From positions 124,001 to 188,000 of the forward strand of contig JAKLJX010000010.1 in the NCBI GenBank assembly GCA_023150945.1: a stretch of DNA of 64,000 bases, given 5' to 3'. The notes below the pieces were generated by a model, which was not told where the DNA came from, did not search any database, and was given only the letters and a program-made list of their open reading frames with translations. Of the stretch, positions 1 through 8,670 are shown in pieces. Positions within the stretch are counted from its first letter, which is position 1. The number at the start of each line of letters is the position of its first letter. Origin of the DNA: a bacterium. GTDB taxonomy: Bacteria > Zhuqueibacterota > Zhuqueibacteria > Zhuqueibacterales > Zhuqueibacteraceae. The position numbers and the translations under genes are program-made.

Positions 1-3000
1 ACCTCCTGGCCGACGGCGTTGAAGATCCGCAGCGTCACCATTCCCGGCTGCAGAATGTCGTACTGAATCATGGTTTCCGGATTGAAGGGATTCGGGAAAT
101 TCTGATAAAGACGATATTCCGTTACCGTGCGGCTGCTGCGTTGCATGGCCACATTCGCTGCGCCGCCCACGGTGAGCTGCAGCGAAGAATTGGCCAGCGC
201 GGCCTGCTGACCTGCAGCTTCCTGCGCGACGATGTTCTGCAGAGAGAGGGCGATCACTTCGCCGAGCGGGGCTGCACTGGAAATCCGGCCGCGCAGACGG
301 AGCACTGCGCCCTCGCCATGCCAGCCGGTCTGGCCGGCTTTGCGCGAAATGCCGATGCCGGTGGTGCCGTTCTCAGCGAAATGCGCATAGAACAAAGGCT
401 CGTCGCCGAACAAGGCCTGCGGCTCGGCCGCCAGAATCTGAATCCAATCCGGCCGCTCGCTGCGCAGCTCGAAAGCCAGGCCGAAGAGATTCTCTGCTCC
501 GGCCGCCAAAACCCGCAACTCGAACTCGCGGCCCGGCGCCAACGTGCCGGTTCCGGCTTCGAGATCCAAACTTGCCAACACCGGTTTGGCCAGGGCATTC
601 GCTGCCAGATCTTGCGGCAGAGTGGTTGCAGAGGAATGTGTGCGATTCCAATTCAAGCCGATGCACAGCACGTCCGCTTGATTGACCCGGCCGTCGCCGT
701 TGGCATCCGCATAAGTGGCGGCCACCGGCGACCACGGCGTTGCCAGTTGACCACTCCAGTTGCAGGAGCCGCCGGCGCGGGCCGGGCCGGTATAGTTCCA
801 ATAGAGTCCGAGCGGCAAAACGTCGGCTTGGTTCACAATGCCGTCGTTGTTGGTGTCGCCGGGCCACACCGTAATGCCGCAGCGCAACGCCGTGCTGGCA
901 TTCATGGACGTCAGGGTAATCGGGTTGTTTGCCGGATCATTGGCAGTAATACTTTGCAGCGAGAAAGTCACCGGCGTGTTGTTGGGCGTATTGGATGGGG
1001 AAGTGAATTTCACCCGCACGACAACACCGCTGCCGGTCGATCCCGGCTGACCGGCCTTGCGGGTAATGCCAATGCTGACTTTTCCAAGGGGGTCCTCCGG
1101 CGCCGGGTAGAGCAGCAGGTCGTTGCCCAGGAAACCGCCGTTTTCCGTGCTGACATAATTGACGTAAGCGGTGTTGGTGTAGTGCAGCTCAAAACTCAGG
1201 CCGAAGAGGTTGACAACGTTTTCAACGCGGATATCGACATAGTATTCGGCACATGAAGTGACCGGGTTGGGCACGACCGGCTTGATCGCGCCCGGCGGCG
1301 GCAGCACGGTCAACTGCGTGTTGGTGCGCAGGGAATTGTCGTCCTCGTTGGTTTCCTGGTTGTGGTTGTCAACGTCAACGTTCATCCAGAGGTAATAAGT
1401 GTCCGGCGCGGTGCCCGGCGGAATGCTTCCCACTTCGCTGAAGTTCCACACCGCTCCGGCCGGCAGCGGCGGAATCAGGAAGGAGTGAACCAGCAGCGTG
1501 TAATCCGGTTCGGTGGGGCTGTCGGTCAGGAAGAGATTGATGCGAATGTCATTCACCGCCGGTGCGGCGCCGTTGTTGATCACCGTGCCGGTAATGTTGA
1601 TCGGCTCGCCGGGCCGGAAAGTGTCGGGACTATAGGCCAGTGCCGTGGCAGTGAGGTTTGGCAGCCCGCCAACCGTGCAGCCGCTGACCACGACATTGTC
1701 AAAATATCCGGAATCGTTGAAAGAACCGACGCCGATTTGGCCCTGGCCGAAGAAGCCGTCATTGCCGCTCAAGATCAGGGCGCCGTCGAAAAAAGCCAGG
1801 ATTTGCGTTCCCCGGCGTTCGATGCGCAGTTTGTGGTAGTTGCCGTCGGTGAACGTTGGCGCGTTGTAAGTCGCCAGCGTGACGCGTGGCCCGCCGTCGT
1901 GAATGCGGTGCATCTCGGTGAAGCCGGGCTCGCGGTTGTAGTTCACGTAGTAGTAGCTGTCGAAATCCTGATAGCCGAATACCACCGACAAATCTGCGCC
2001 GGAGTTGCCCACCGCGGCGTCGGCGCTTTTGGCGTCACACTCGAACACGAAATCGCCCCAGGCATTACCGGCGATCAGCGAAAGTTCGCCCAGGCGTTTG
2101 TCATCCGGAGAATTGTAGTCCGACGTGTTCAGGAAGTAGCGCGGGCTGCCGGCCTCATTGCTCACCTGCCAGCGGCTGGGCGTGAGTGGCTGCCAACCGT
2201 TGGCGTTGCCGTCGTTGAAATTGTCGCTGAAGGAGTTGCCACCGGACGTGAGCCCCACGTCATCGAAGCAGGCCGTGCTTTTGAAGGAACCGAAACCAAT
2301 GTAGCCGGAGAGAAAGGCGGTCTCGTTGAGGTCGAGCAACAACACGCCGTCGCCATAGGCCTTGAGATTCGTGCCGCTGCGTTGGATGTTGATGTGGTGA
2401 AACGCATTGTCACTGGCGAAATCAAGCGGATGTGAGGCGATGACGGTGCCGCTGTTGGCGATGATGCGATAGAGGCGGACGCCGAGCACGCCGAACTGCA
2501 GGTAGTAGGCGTCGCGCTTGGGCGCACCGAGATCTTGCACGCCGAACAGGATGAAGAAGTTTTTGTTGTCGCTCGCCGTGGTCTTGGCGCTCAGCGTCAG
2601 GGAGAAATCGCTGACGCGATTGCCCGGCAGCACGGAAAACTCATCGCTGACCGCGTCGGCAATATACAGGCAGTAGGCCGGATCACCCTCGACGTTGGTG
2701 ACGGTCCACTGTGAGGGCGTGTCCGGCTGCCAGCCGTTGGCATTGCCGTCGTTGAAGTCATCGGTGAACGTCACGCACGGCGATTCCGGTGCGATGATAT
2801 GTGGACCGTGAACGCTGGCAACGCCATGATTATCCACCGCCCGAATGAAGTATTGCAGGCCGTCGTTCGTCATTTCCGCGCCGGGAATGGTGGCGGCGTA
2901 GGTGTTGCCGCCGTTGGGATTCATGGCCGTATTCTGATAGAGCAGTGTGCCAAAGCGGCGATAGTAAAGCGTGACGCTGCTCAGAAAGTTGGTGTTGTCG

Positions 3001-4709
3001 GTGACTTGCGCGGAGATCGCGATGCTCTGTCCAAGGGGCGCGGAGGCGACCGGCGTGTGCACGATCTGCGGCGGCTGGTTGGGCAGAACCGCGATCTGGT
3101 AAGGCACGGAGGCGGGATCCACCGCGGGATCGGAGGTGGTGACCTGGCCGTCCGTGGCCGTAATGTAGTAATCGATTCCCGGCGTTTGTACCGAGCTGCC
3201 GAAGATGACAGCGGAATAGACATTGCCGCTGGTGAGCGTCATGGGCTTTGAGGTGTACGTCGCCGTGCCGGTTTTGCGATAGTAGAGCGTGACGCTTTGC
3301 ACAAACGGAGCAGCGGCATCCGTAATCTCCGCGGCAATGGTGAGATTGATGCCCGCCACCTGGGCGGTGTTACTGAGATTGACGGTCGCGGGGGTGCGGA
3401 CGATTTGAGGCGCCGCGCCCGGCGTGTAATAGCCGATCACGAAGTCAGACTCGCCAAAGGCGTTGACGGTAATGCGAACCTCGCGCTGGACGCCATCATA
3501 GACAGGATTGTCCGTACGATAGCGCACGATATAGGCGTTGCCGATCAGATTTGTGAGCGCGTTGAGAATGTCACGGTAGGGGCCGATGACGTTGAACAAT
3601 AGGCCATTGGTGGCATCGCGGATGCTGTTGGCATTGCAGTAGTGGATGTTCGAGGCCAGCGCGTTGCAATCGACCGCGGTGTGCACCGTGACGTCGTTGT
3701 TGTGGCACGCGGCAATCGCCTGCGCCAGCGTGCCGCCGCCATTGTTTTCTTCATCGGTAATCAACAGAAAGTGGCGCTGGCTGCCGGTTCTGAAGCTGTA
3801 TTGCGTGGCGGCCCTTTCCACCGCCAGCAGTCCCGGTTCGATGCCGCCATCCGTGGTCATCTGATCCAGCCAGGATTTGAACTGGTTCACATCAGCGGTC
3901 ATGACGCCGTTGTTGACCAGAATCGGCTGGCCGCTGCCGGCGGCTTGCCCAAAGCGAACCAGCCCCAGGCGCAAGTCGATGTTGCGCGCTACCAGGCTGT
4001 CAACGAAAGCCTTGACGTTATCCCTGACCTGTTGCTGCTCCGGGCCCATGCTGCCGCTGTTGTCGATGAGAAAAATGAAGTCCAGGATGCCGCCTTGTTG
4101 CGGTGCCGTCACGTCAAAGAAGTCGGTTTGCAGGCGGCCGTCTTCGTGTGCGGTGAAGTAGGGCGTCGTCAAACCGCCGACTGGCTGGCCGCCGGTATCA
4201 ACTGCCACGGTGGTGTAGATGAATGGGAAGTTATTGCTGGCGAGAGACCGCAGGGTGACGTCGAGGTTCGGGACCGCGGCGGCAGCCGCAACCGCGGCCT
4301 GTTGTTGCTCCTGCGCTGACCGCCAGCGGCTCACCGCTCCCAACCAGTCAGTCGTTGGCGAGGTGGCGAGCGTTTGCTGCAACTCATTCACCGCGGTAAC
4401 TGAAATGTGGTAGTCGCGTTCAGAATCTATTCCGTCCAGGATGAGCTGGCGCTGGTCGGAAACCGCAATGTTATTCACCTTGCCGCTGCCGTTCTCCCGG
4501 TAGTGAATCACAAAGTGCCGGAGTGTTGCGGGCGCGTACCAGGTCAAGGTGAGACTCCCGCGTTCTCCCGGTGTCTCTTTGACCACGAGATCAATCACCG
4601 TCCCATCGGTGGAATTGGCGGAACCTGGCTGCGCCCAGCTTGCTCCTGCCAGAATGAAGCAGAAAAGCAGGCACAGCAGGCGGCCCAAAAGTCTGTCCTG
4701 TTTCATCAT
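1..4709 (-). CDS. Giant secreted multidomain protein: VWA, LamG-like, CARDB, cohesin/dockerin, FlgD-like C-terminus (3' end outside window)
   Basis: Open from the ATG at 4709 (second ATG 4706; GGAGGGG lies just upstream) to the window edge, at least 1569 residues. Seen in order: signal peptide (1-26, ending SWAQ); FN3-like region (about 35-115); VWA domain (about 212-385) with MIDAS motif DNSGS at D216; two Ig-like repeats each with SVTLYYR (about 430-640); two LamG-like repeats each opening with DFNDGNANGWQP or NFNDGNANGWQP (about 645 and 828); CARDB (about 1018-1130); a cohesin-like domain (1140-1277); two EF-hand dockerin repeats, TNNDGIVNQADV and ANGDGRVNQADV (1283-1351); a second cohesin-like domain (1378-1518); then NFPNPFNPET, start of a FlgD-like/sorting Ig domain cut by the edge. 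Family knowledge: such C-termini direct export and surface attachment; VWA and cohesin modules mediate protein adhesion. Role inferred as a surface adhesin or scaffold; ligand unknown. Confidence 0.88.
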   Translation of the reverse strand, partial: MMKQDRLLGRLLCLLFCFILAGASWAQPGSANSTDGTVIDLVVKETPGERGSLTLTWYAPATLRHFVIHYRENGSGKVNNIAVSDQRQLILDGIDSERDYHISVTAVNELQQTLATSPTTDWLGAVSRWRSAQEQQQAAVAAAAAVPNLDVTLRSLASNNFPFIYTTVAVDTGGQPVGGLTTPYFTAHEDGRLQTDFFDVTAPQQGGILDFIFLIDNSGSMGPEQQQVRDNVKAFVDSLVARNIDLRLGLVRFGQAAGSGQPILVNNGVMTADVNQFKSWLDQMTTDGGIEPGLLAVERAATQYSFRTGSQRHFLLITDEENNGGGTLAQAIAACHNNDVTVHTAVDCNALASNIHYCNANSIRDATNGLLFNVIGPYRDILNALTNLIGNAYIVRYRTDNPVYDGVQREVRITVNAFGESDFVIGYYTPGAAPQIVRTPATVNLSNTAQVAGINLTIAAEITDAAAPFVQSVTLYYRKTGTATYTSKPMTLTSGNVYSAVIFGSSVQTPGIDYYITATDGQVTTSDPAVDPASVPYQIAVLPNQPPQIVHTPVASAPLGQSIAISAQVTDNTNFLSSVTLYYRRFGTLLYQNTAMNPNGGNTYAATIPGAEMTNDGLQYFIRAVDNHGVASVHGPHIIAPESPCVTFTDDFNDGNANGWQPDTPSQWTVTNVEGDPAYCLYIADAVSDEFSVLPGNRVSDFSLTLSAKTTASDNKNFFILFGVQDLGAPKRDAYYLQFGVLGVRLYRIIANSGTVIASHPLDFASDNAFHHINIQRSGTNLKAYGDGVLLLDLNETAFLSGYIGFGSFKSTACFDDVGLTSGGNSFSDNFNDGNANGWQPLTPSRWQVSNEAGSPRYFLNTSDYNSPDDKRLGELSLIAGNAWGDFVFECDAKSADAAVGNSGADLSVVFGYQDFDSYYYVNYNREPGFTEMHRIHDGGPRVTLATYNAPTFTDGNYHKLRIERRGTQILAFFDGALILSGNDGFFGQGQIGVGSFNDSGYFDNVVVSGCTVGGLPNLTATALAYSPDTFRPGEPINITGTVINNGAAPAVNDIRINLFLTDSPTEPDYTLLVHSFLIPPLPAGAVWNFSEVGSIPPGTAPDTYYLWMNVDVDNHNQETNEDDNSLRTNTQLTVLPPPGAIKPVVPNPVTSCAEYYVDIRVENVVNLFGLSFELHYTNTAYVNYVSTENGGFLGNDLLLYPAPEDPLGKVSIGITRKAGQPGSTGSGVVVRVKFTSPSNTPNNTPVTFSLQSITANDPANNPITLTSMNASTALRCGITVWPGDTNNDGIVNQADVLPLGLYWNYTGPARAGGSCNWSGQLATPWSPVAATYADANGDGRVNQADVLCIGLNWNRTHSSATTLPQDLAANALAKPVLASLDLEAGTGTLAPGREFELRVLAAGAENLFGLAFELRSERPDWIQILAAEPQALFGDEPLFYAHFAENGTTGIGISRKAGQTGWHGEGAVLRLRGRISSAAPLGEVIALSLQNIVAQEAAGQQAALANSSLQLTVGGAANVAMQRSSRTVTEYRLYQNFPNPFNPETMIQYDILQPGMVTLRIFNAVGQE

Positions 4710-4845
4710 GATACCCCTCCATGAAGGTTGTGAGTGTGGAAGATTGGGTTGGTCGTCGTCGCTCCTGGATGTCTCAGAGACAATGCGGCCCTGGACCAGC
4801 CAAGGTTGGGACGAATTCTCGAGAAAAAAATGGCGAAATTGGAGG

Positions 4846-5319
4846 TCAGGCTTGTGTTTTCCAACGCCGCAGCACGGCGATTGCCTGCCACGGGTGTTTG
4901 ATGCCCGCCCAAAAGATGCCGCCCAAGGTGGTGAGGCAGACGCGTCCAAGCAACATAAGTGTCGCACCCAGCCACCGCCTACGCAAAAGAGTGTGAGGCC
5001 GGTTGAACCACTCCGGCAGGTTGGCATGCCAGCCCCAAAAGGTTGCCCACGAGCAATAGCCGCCGATCAAGCCGGCGAGCGGCACGCGTCCGGCGTGTTG
5101 TGCCGGCGCCGGGAGCAGCCACATCGCAAGCAAAAGGCCGAGCAGCGCAAAGTTCATCGCTTTGCGCAGCCGGCGTTTGGCAACGGCAGCGCCACAGCCC
5201 AAGCAGAGCAATTCGCTTTCCTGCCCGGCTTCGAATGCGGCACAGATGCGGCAGAAGATGGATCTGCAACTTGCGCAAATGCCTGTGATTTTCTCAGAGG
5301 GGTGTTTGGGACAAGTCAT
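4846..5319 (-). CDS. Zinc-ribbon (B-box-like) membrane protein, paralogue A
   Basis: 157 residues from the ATG at 5319 (MTCPKHPSEK). The open frame extends further upstream, but the paralogue at 7295-7801 begins at the equivalent residue. The N-terminus has CPKHPS, CASC, FCRIC and CLGC, a pattern able to bind one or two zinc ions. It is followed by AKRRLRK and about three hydrophobic segments (residues 54-72, 80-100, 118-140). The motif WATFWGWH recurs as WAVYWGWH in the paralogue. Function unknown; the layout suggests a cytosolic zinc head anchored in the membrane. It lies at the downstream end of the small-gene cluster, separated from it by 385 bases. Confidence 0.7.
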   Translation of the reverse strand: MTCPKHPSEKITGICASCRSIFCRICAAFEAGQESELLCLGCGAAVAKRRLRKAMNFALLGLLLAMWLLPAPAQHAGRVPLAGLIGGYCSWATFWGWHANLPEWFNRPHTLLRRRWLGATLMLLGRVCLTTLGGIFWAGIKHPWQAIAVLRRWKTQA

Positions 5320-5704
5320 GGGAGCAGCCAGAGTCTGTGCAGGAACCCCCGCCCACGCCTCGGCAACTCCTGCCTGAATGTTTGCAATCCGGCGTGTTTG
5401 TTGCCGCCAAGGCCTCAGCCGATCACAGCGGGCCAATGCGGGCAGTAAGACGTGCCTGGTATTGGAGCCAGACGGCAACCGCGCAAAGGTAATTCTCGAA
5501 GTTCGCGCCTCCTGAGGTTGTGAACTGCCAAGCTGCAAGAAAAGCCACCGAGCCGTCCCCCTAGCGGCTCGGTGAGTCGGCGGCTATTCCCCGCGGCGCC
5601 GATGGGCTGGAAGATCTCACCGGCGACGGCTCAAGGTAAGTCATCTTGTGATCTTTTTGCCAGCTTGACAACGTTGTCAAAACTTTGCCGCAGCGGCTGT
5701 AGAC
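5320..5704. other. 385-base gene-free stretch with an operator-like palindrome
   Basis: No convincing gene. The only clear structure is the 16-base perfect palindrome at 5665-5680, listed separately. The stretch separates paralogue A from the rest of the small-gene cluster and is the likely place for its promoter, but no strong -35/-10 pair was recognised. Confidence 0.5.
5665..5680. promoter_or_regulatory. Perfect 16-bp palindrome TTGACAACGTTGTCAA, operator-like
   Basis: Both 8-base arms match exactly around a central CG. The centre AACGTT flanked by TGAC/GTCA resembles operators of LacI/GalR-family repressors (family knowledge). No LacI-type regulator is encoded in the window, so the binding protein is unknown. 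It sits 346 bases upstream of the zinc-ribbon gene starting at 5319 and 25 bases beyond the stop of the gene at 5705-5962. Confidence 0.45.
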
Positions 5705-5962
5705 TTACTGGTCCTTCGCCGGAGGCCGTGACTGCAAATGGGTGTTGCGTTCAATCACGTTCAGCCGCTTGATGATATAGCCAATCAGAATCAACAACAG
5801 GCCGAGCGGCGCCAGGGAAAAACCGCCGACCAGCAAAAAGGCCAGGTTCATGGGATCGGAAAAGCCCAGCACCAGCAGTATGATCCCCGCGAAACTTGAG
5901 GCCCCTCCCGCCACGATGACCCACCAATCAACCGGGCGCCGGTGTATGTGATCAGCCGCCAT
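5705..5962 (-). CDS. Small two-TM membrane protein
   Basis: 85 residues from the ATG at 5962 (MAADHIHRRP). Two strongly hydrophobic helices, about residues 12-30 (WWVIVAGGASSFAGIILLVL) and 38-62, are separated by a short SDPMN loop. The tail is charged (KRLNVIERNTHLQSR). AGG lies a few bases upstream. Not recognised as a known family. It is in line with the neighbouring small genes and may be the last member of their transcription unit. Confidence 0.55.
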   Translation of the reverse strand: MAADHIHRRPVDWWVIVAGGASSFAGIILLVLGFSDPMNLAFLLVGGFSLAPLGLLLILIGYIIKRLNVIERNTHLQSRPPAKDQ

Positions 5963-6125
5963 GAGACCTGGCCTTTGTTGCGAGGTGATGCGACAGCGTT
6001 GCTGCTCAATGAAAATGCCACAGCCCCCGCCTTCTTGCATGAAATTGCTCCATCACGAGATCAGGCAGGATCGGAACCGGAAGTGCAGCCTGCCGGAATT
6101 GCGGGTTGACTCGATCTCGACGAGC

Positions 6126-6578
6126 CTACGCTACTTCGTTGGCGGTCGCGGCACGCGCCAGCAGGTAACGTTGATTTTTGGCCGCTTCAATTTGATCGAT
6201 GAGCTGCCCGGCATCCTGTTGCTCCGTTTGCTGGCGCTGCAGGTTGATTTGGGCGGCAGCAGAAGCCAGTGATATGACTTCCTTGCGAGTGGCAAAGTAG
6301 ATGGCCAGGAGAATCCCTGCAAAAACAAGTGCCGTTATCAATCCGGAACTATCCCGCACGAGGTTGGATGACAGCAATCCAGCCACGGCAATCAGTCCCG
6401 CCAGGATCAACAAAAAGGGATGGCTGGTGAATCGGGTTTCGCAGGAGCAGAGTTCTTCCAGCATGATGCTGGTGATTTGCATCTTGCCGCCGCGCTCGGC
6501 TTCCGACCGTACGCGGTGCGTTGTCAAAGTCAACCCGCCGGATCGCAGCAGTATTCTTTCGTCGGACATCGAGGTCAT
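6126..6578 (-). CDS. Two-TM protein with N-terminal PH-like strand region
   Basis: 150 residues from the ATG at 6578, preceded by AAGGAA; ATG codons at 6605 and 6569 are alternatives. The N-terminus (ERILLRSGGLTLTTHRVR) resembles the start of bacterial PH-like membrane proteins, in which a 'threshold' strand is followed by 'T.HRVR'. Two TM helices lie at about residues 50-66 and 77-95. The C-terminal half is a Gln/Ala-rich probable coiled coil (INLQRQQTEQQDAGQLIDQI). Function unknown; the PH-like reading is tentative. Confidence 0.6.
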   Translation of the reverse strand: MTSMSDERILLRSGGLTLTTHRVRSEAERGGKMQITSIMLEELCSCETRFTSHPFLLILAGLIAVAGLLSSNLVRDSSGLITALVFAGILLAIYFATRKEVISLASAAAQINLQRQQTEQQDAGQLIDQIEAAKNQRYLLARAATANEVA

Positions 6579-6740
6579 GGGGAAGCTTCCTTTCACATTG
6601 TTCAAACTGATTCAAGAACAAGGTATGGTGCGACGTAGTTGGCCGTGATCGACTCGACTTTGAAATCAAGCCGAAACTCGACCTGGCATGCCGAATCAGT
6701 GTAGACTGGAGCAGCGAAAAGTGGCAAATCGTGCCATCTG

Positions 6741-7148
6741 CTATCGAATCAGGTTGAGCCCATGCTCCTGAATAGCGTTGATCGGAATTGACAAAAAGCG
6801 TTTTGTAGCAAGGACAACGGCCTGCTTGGTAATTCCGCCTTTAACCGGGATGTCGTAGTCGAAGCTGATTGTTGCTCCCTTCCCGGCAACAGTCACTCGA
6901 ACGATAATGTATTGATCATTGACACGATTGGCGAATTCCAGTAGTTCCTGGCGATTCGCACCATCCTTTGTCCGAAAAAGGGTCATCAGCCTGATACGGT
7001 CCTCACGGGCAAAAACATAGCACCCGATGCCATCTCGTACTTGAAGATCTCCCTCCGCATCGATCGAGGTTTCCATGAAAGCTGCCTCGAAGATCGATTT
7101 CAAGAGCTCTTTTGACAGATTCTCGGGGGTAATGATGTCGCTAGACAT
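6741..7148 (-). CDS. YbjN-like protein
   Basis: 135 residues from the ATG at 7148, preceded by AGGAG at a good distance. The fold pattern LLKSIFEAAFMETSIDAEGDLQV, a strand-rich middle with MTLFRTK, then ELLEFANRVNDQYIIVRVTV matches the YbjN family (secretion-chaperone-like fold). Family members are small cytosolic proteins linked in enterobacteria to stress and motility; the biochemical role is not settled. Here it sits among zinc-ribbon and membrane proteins. No catalytic residues are expected. Confidence 0.72.
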   Translation of the reverse strand: MSSDIITPENLSKELLKSIFEAAFMETSIDAEGDLQVRDGIGCYVFAREDRIRLMTLFRTKDGANRQELLEFANRVNDQYIIVRVTVAGKGATISFDYDIPVKGGITKQAVVLATKRFLSIPINAIQEHGLNLIR

Positions 7149-7294
7149 AATGGATTCTCCTATGGCAATTACGAAAAGGTGAAGTTGAAATCGTCGACAC
7201 TCCAAGGAACCGATTTCTTTGACAGCGTTTGGCATCACCGGGCGGCTCTTGCTTCTGCCTCAGGGCTACCCAGAGTGAGGCCTGGCTGCGAACT

Positions 7295-7801
7295 TCAGTA
7301 TGCTGCCTGCACAGCCGCCGCATGTGATTTGTGAAGCCGAATGAGTTTCACCGCCTGCACCGTCCGATAGATGGCGCCGCCATACATGCCGATTGCCGCG
7401 GCGGCAATGAATCGAACAAAGAATGCAATCAAGCTTCCGATCCAGTGGCCATCGGAAAGCCTATCCAGACCATTGTACAGCCAGCCCCAAAACTTGCCGC
7501 CAAAATGCCAACCCCAATACACTGCCCAGAAGGCATACCCATAGAAAACGATGGCCAGCGCCCGGCTCATTCCCGGCGGTTGTGCGCCGCTCGACACCAT
7601 CCAGGCAGCTCCCGCGACTCCGAGCGTTGCTGCTATGATCGAGTTCCTGAGCTTTCGCTTGGCGAATGCAACCCCGCAATCCAGGCACACGAGCTGTTCC
7701 TCTTTGCCGGTGAATTCAATGGCGCAATCATCGCAGAAGGTGGATTTGCACCTCGAGCAATTGCGAACTCGTTGCGCAGACGGATGATACTTGCAGCTCA
7801 T
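7295..7801 (-). CDS. Zinc-ribbon (B-box-like) membrane protein, paralogue B
   Basis: 168 residues from the ATG at 7801. The N-terminus has CKYHPS, CSRC, FCDDC and CLDCG, then AKRKLRN and three hydrophobic stretches. It shares the order of Cys/His residues, the CL.CG.A.AKR.LR linker and W...YWGWH with the protein at 4846-5319, so the two are paralogues about 2 kb apart. Likely a membrane-anchored zinc-binding protein with the zinc head on the cytosolic side. Function unknown. Confidence 0.75.
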   Translation of the reverse strand: MSCKYHPSAQRVRNCSRCKSTFCDDCAIEFTGKEEQLVCLDCGVAFAKRKLRNSIIAATLGVAGAAWMVSSGAQPPGMSRALAIVFYGYAFWAVYWGWHFGGKFWGWLYNGLDRLSDGHWIGSLIAFFVRFIAAAAIGMYGGAIYRTVQAVKLIRLHKSHAAAVQAAY

Positions 7802-7849
7802 ATGCAGCCTTTCGAAATATGCACTCTCCCCAATACCATTTGCGTTTAT

Positions 7850-8053
7850 CTATGGCTTCGAAACTCTGCCGTATGTGTCTCGTGAGGTGCTCTTGCAGGC
7901 TGGACAATAGCGCGCCCCGTTGCTGCCACGGCATTTGAAGCAATATTTCTCACCGCAGTCGCGGCACTCGTACACATCGAAGTAGGCGGCCGACCAACCG
8001 ATGTCGTTCTTGTCGGCCCCGCAATTGGGGCAGGAATGGATATAGTTCGGCAT
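7850..8053 (-). CDS. Small double zinc-ribbon protein
   Basis: 67 residues from the ATG at 8053, preceded by an excellent GAGGAGG. It contains CPNC, CRDCG, CFKC and CPAC, eight cysteines able to form two zinc knuckles, separated by an acidic/aromatic stretch. It resembles small 'zinc ribbon' accessory proteins often found next to uncharacterised membrane proteins. Soluble, no signal peptide. It lies 13 bases downstream of the 74-residue gene and 48 bases upstream of the paralogue B gene, consistent with one transcript. Confidence 0.68.
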   Translation of the reverse strand: MPNYIHSCPNCGADKNDIGWSAAYFDVYECRDCGEKYCFKCRGSNGARYCPACKSTSRDTYGRVSKP

Positions 8054-8066
8054 TTGCGCCTCCTCA

Positions 8067-8291
8067 CTAAATGTAAACCACCACCCGGCCGGCAATATGG
8101 CCGCGGTATTTGGTATTGCCATCGACATACACTTCGCCCGTGCCCGGCTCGGCGTCGAAGTGGGCTTCGCCATCGCTGTCGGTGTATTCGGTACTGGTAA
8201 CGCCGCGCGTGAAGCCATCGAAGCCGATCACGACCCGTGACCCTTTTGCCGGTTTGCCGGTGTCGCGCCATACAACCTTGACGGTGACCAT
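8067..8291 (-). CDS. Small beta-sandwich (carboxypeptidase-regulatory-like) protein
   Basis: 74 residues from the ATG at 8291, preceded by AAAGGAG. The pattern VKVVWRDTGKPAKGSRVVIG, then TEYTDSDGEAHFDAEPGTG, is that of a carboxypeptidase-regulatory-like or 'Ig-like, DUF4198-type' strand domain (x-V-x-D-x-x-G-x-P-x-x-G; T-D-x-x-G-x-A). No signal peptide, so it is probably cytosolic or a partner of a neighbour. Stand-alone domains of this kind are uncommon; the role is unknown. Confidence 0.65.
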   Translation of the reverse strand: MVTVKVVWRDTGKPAKGSRVVIGFDGFTRGVTSTEYTDSDGEAHFDAEPGTGEVYVDGNTKYRGHIAGRVVVYI

Positions 8292-8310
8292 GGACCTTTC
8301 TCCTTTCTGC

Positions 8311-8670
8311 TCAGTGATGATGTTCGTTGGCAACCAGATGCGCGCGCACGACCTGATATTCCGCTGCCAGGTGCGTCGCCGCATGAGCTGGTGGAATTTT
8401 TGAGCCGTCGGCGCACACCAAGAACCATGTACCGGTATCTGCCTCCCATTCGAAGCCATAGCCCGGCCGGCAGCGCCGCGCGCGGGCGAGAAAGGCCTTG
8501 AGCGCGGCAAGGCCGCCCTGCTCGCGCGCGATGCGTTCGACGTGCTGCGAGCACGATTCCCGAAACAGGCAGCGCCGGCGCCGTTCGGGAGGAATCACGC
8601 GGCGGTAATACTGAATCGCATGAATGATTAGGCTTCGCATATTTCGCCATTGACGCCCAAGGACACTCAT
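8311..8670 (-). CDS. YidD-like protein with C-terminal extension
   Basis: 119 residues. The ATG at 8670 overlaps the TGA of the upstream gene (ATGA), which decides the start over a longer open frame. The core AIQYYRRVIPPERRRRC, then CSQHVERIAREQGG and RARRCRPGYGFE, fits the YidD (membrane protein insertion efficiency factor, 'haemolytic') family: YQR.ISP, C....CS.Y, G....L..L.RC.P. YidD proteins are amphipathic, membrane-associated and help YidC/Sec insertion. Normally yidD lies beside rnpA and yidC; neither is present. About 35 extra C-terminal residues replace the usual end. Possibly a divergent paralogue with a different job. Confidence 0.7.
   Translation of the reverse strand: MSVLGRQWRNMRSLIIHAIQYYRRVIPPERRRRCLFRESCSQHVERIAREQGGLAALKAFLARARRCRPGYGFEWEADTGTWFLVCADGSKIPPAHAATHLAAEYQVVRAHLVANEHHH

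Noticed and set aside
141-1256. 371-codon plus-strand frame
   Set aside because: Antisense to the giant secreted protein whose modules are clear.
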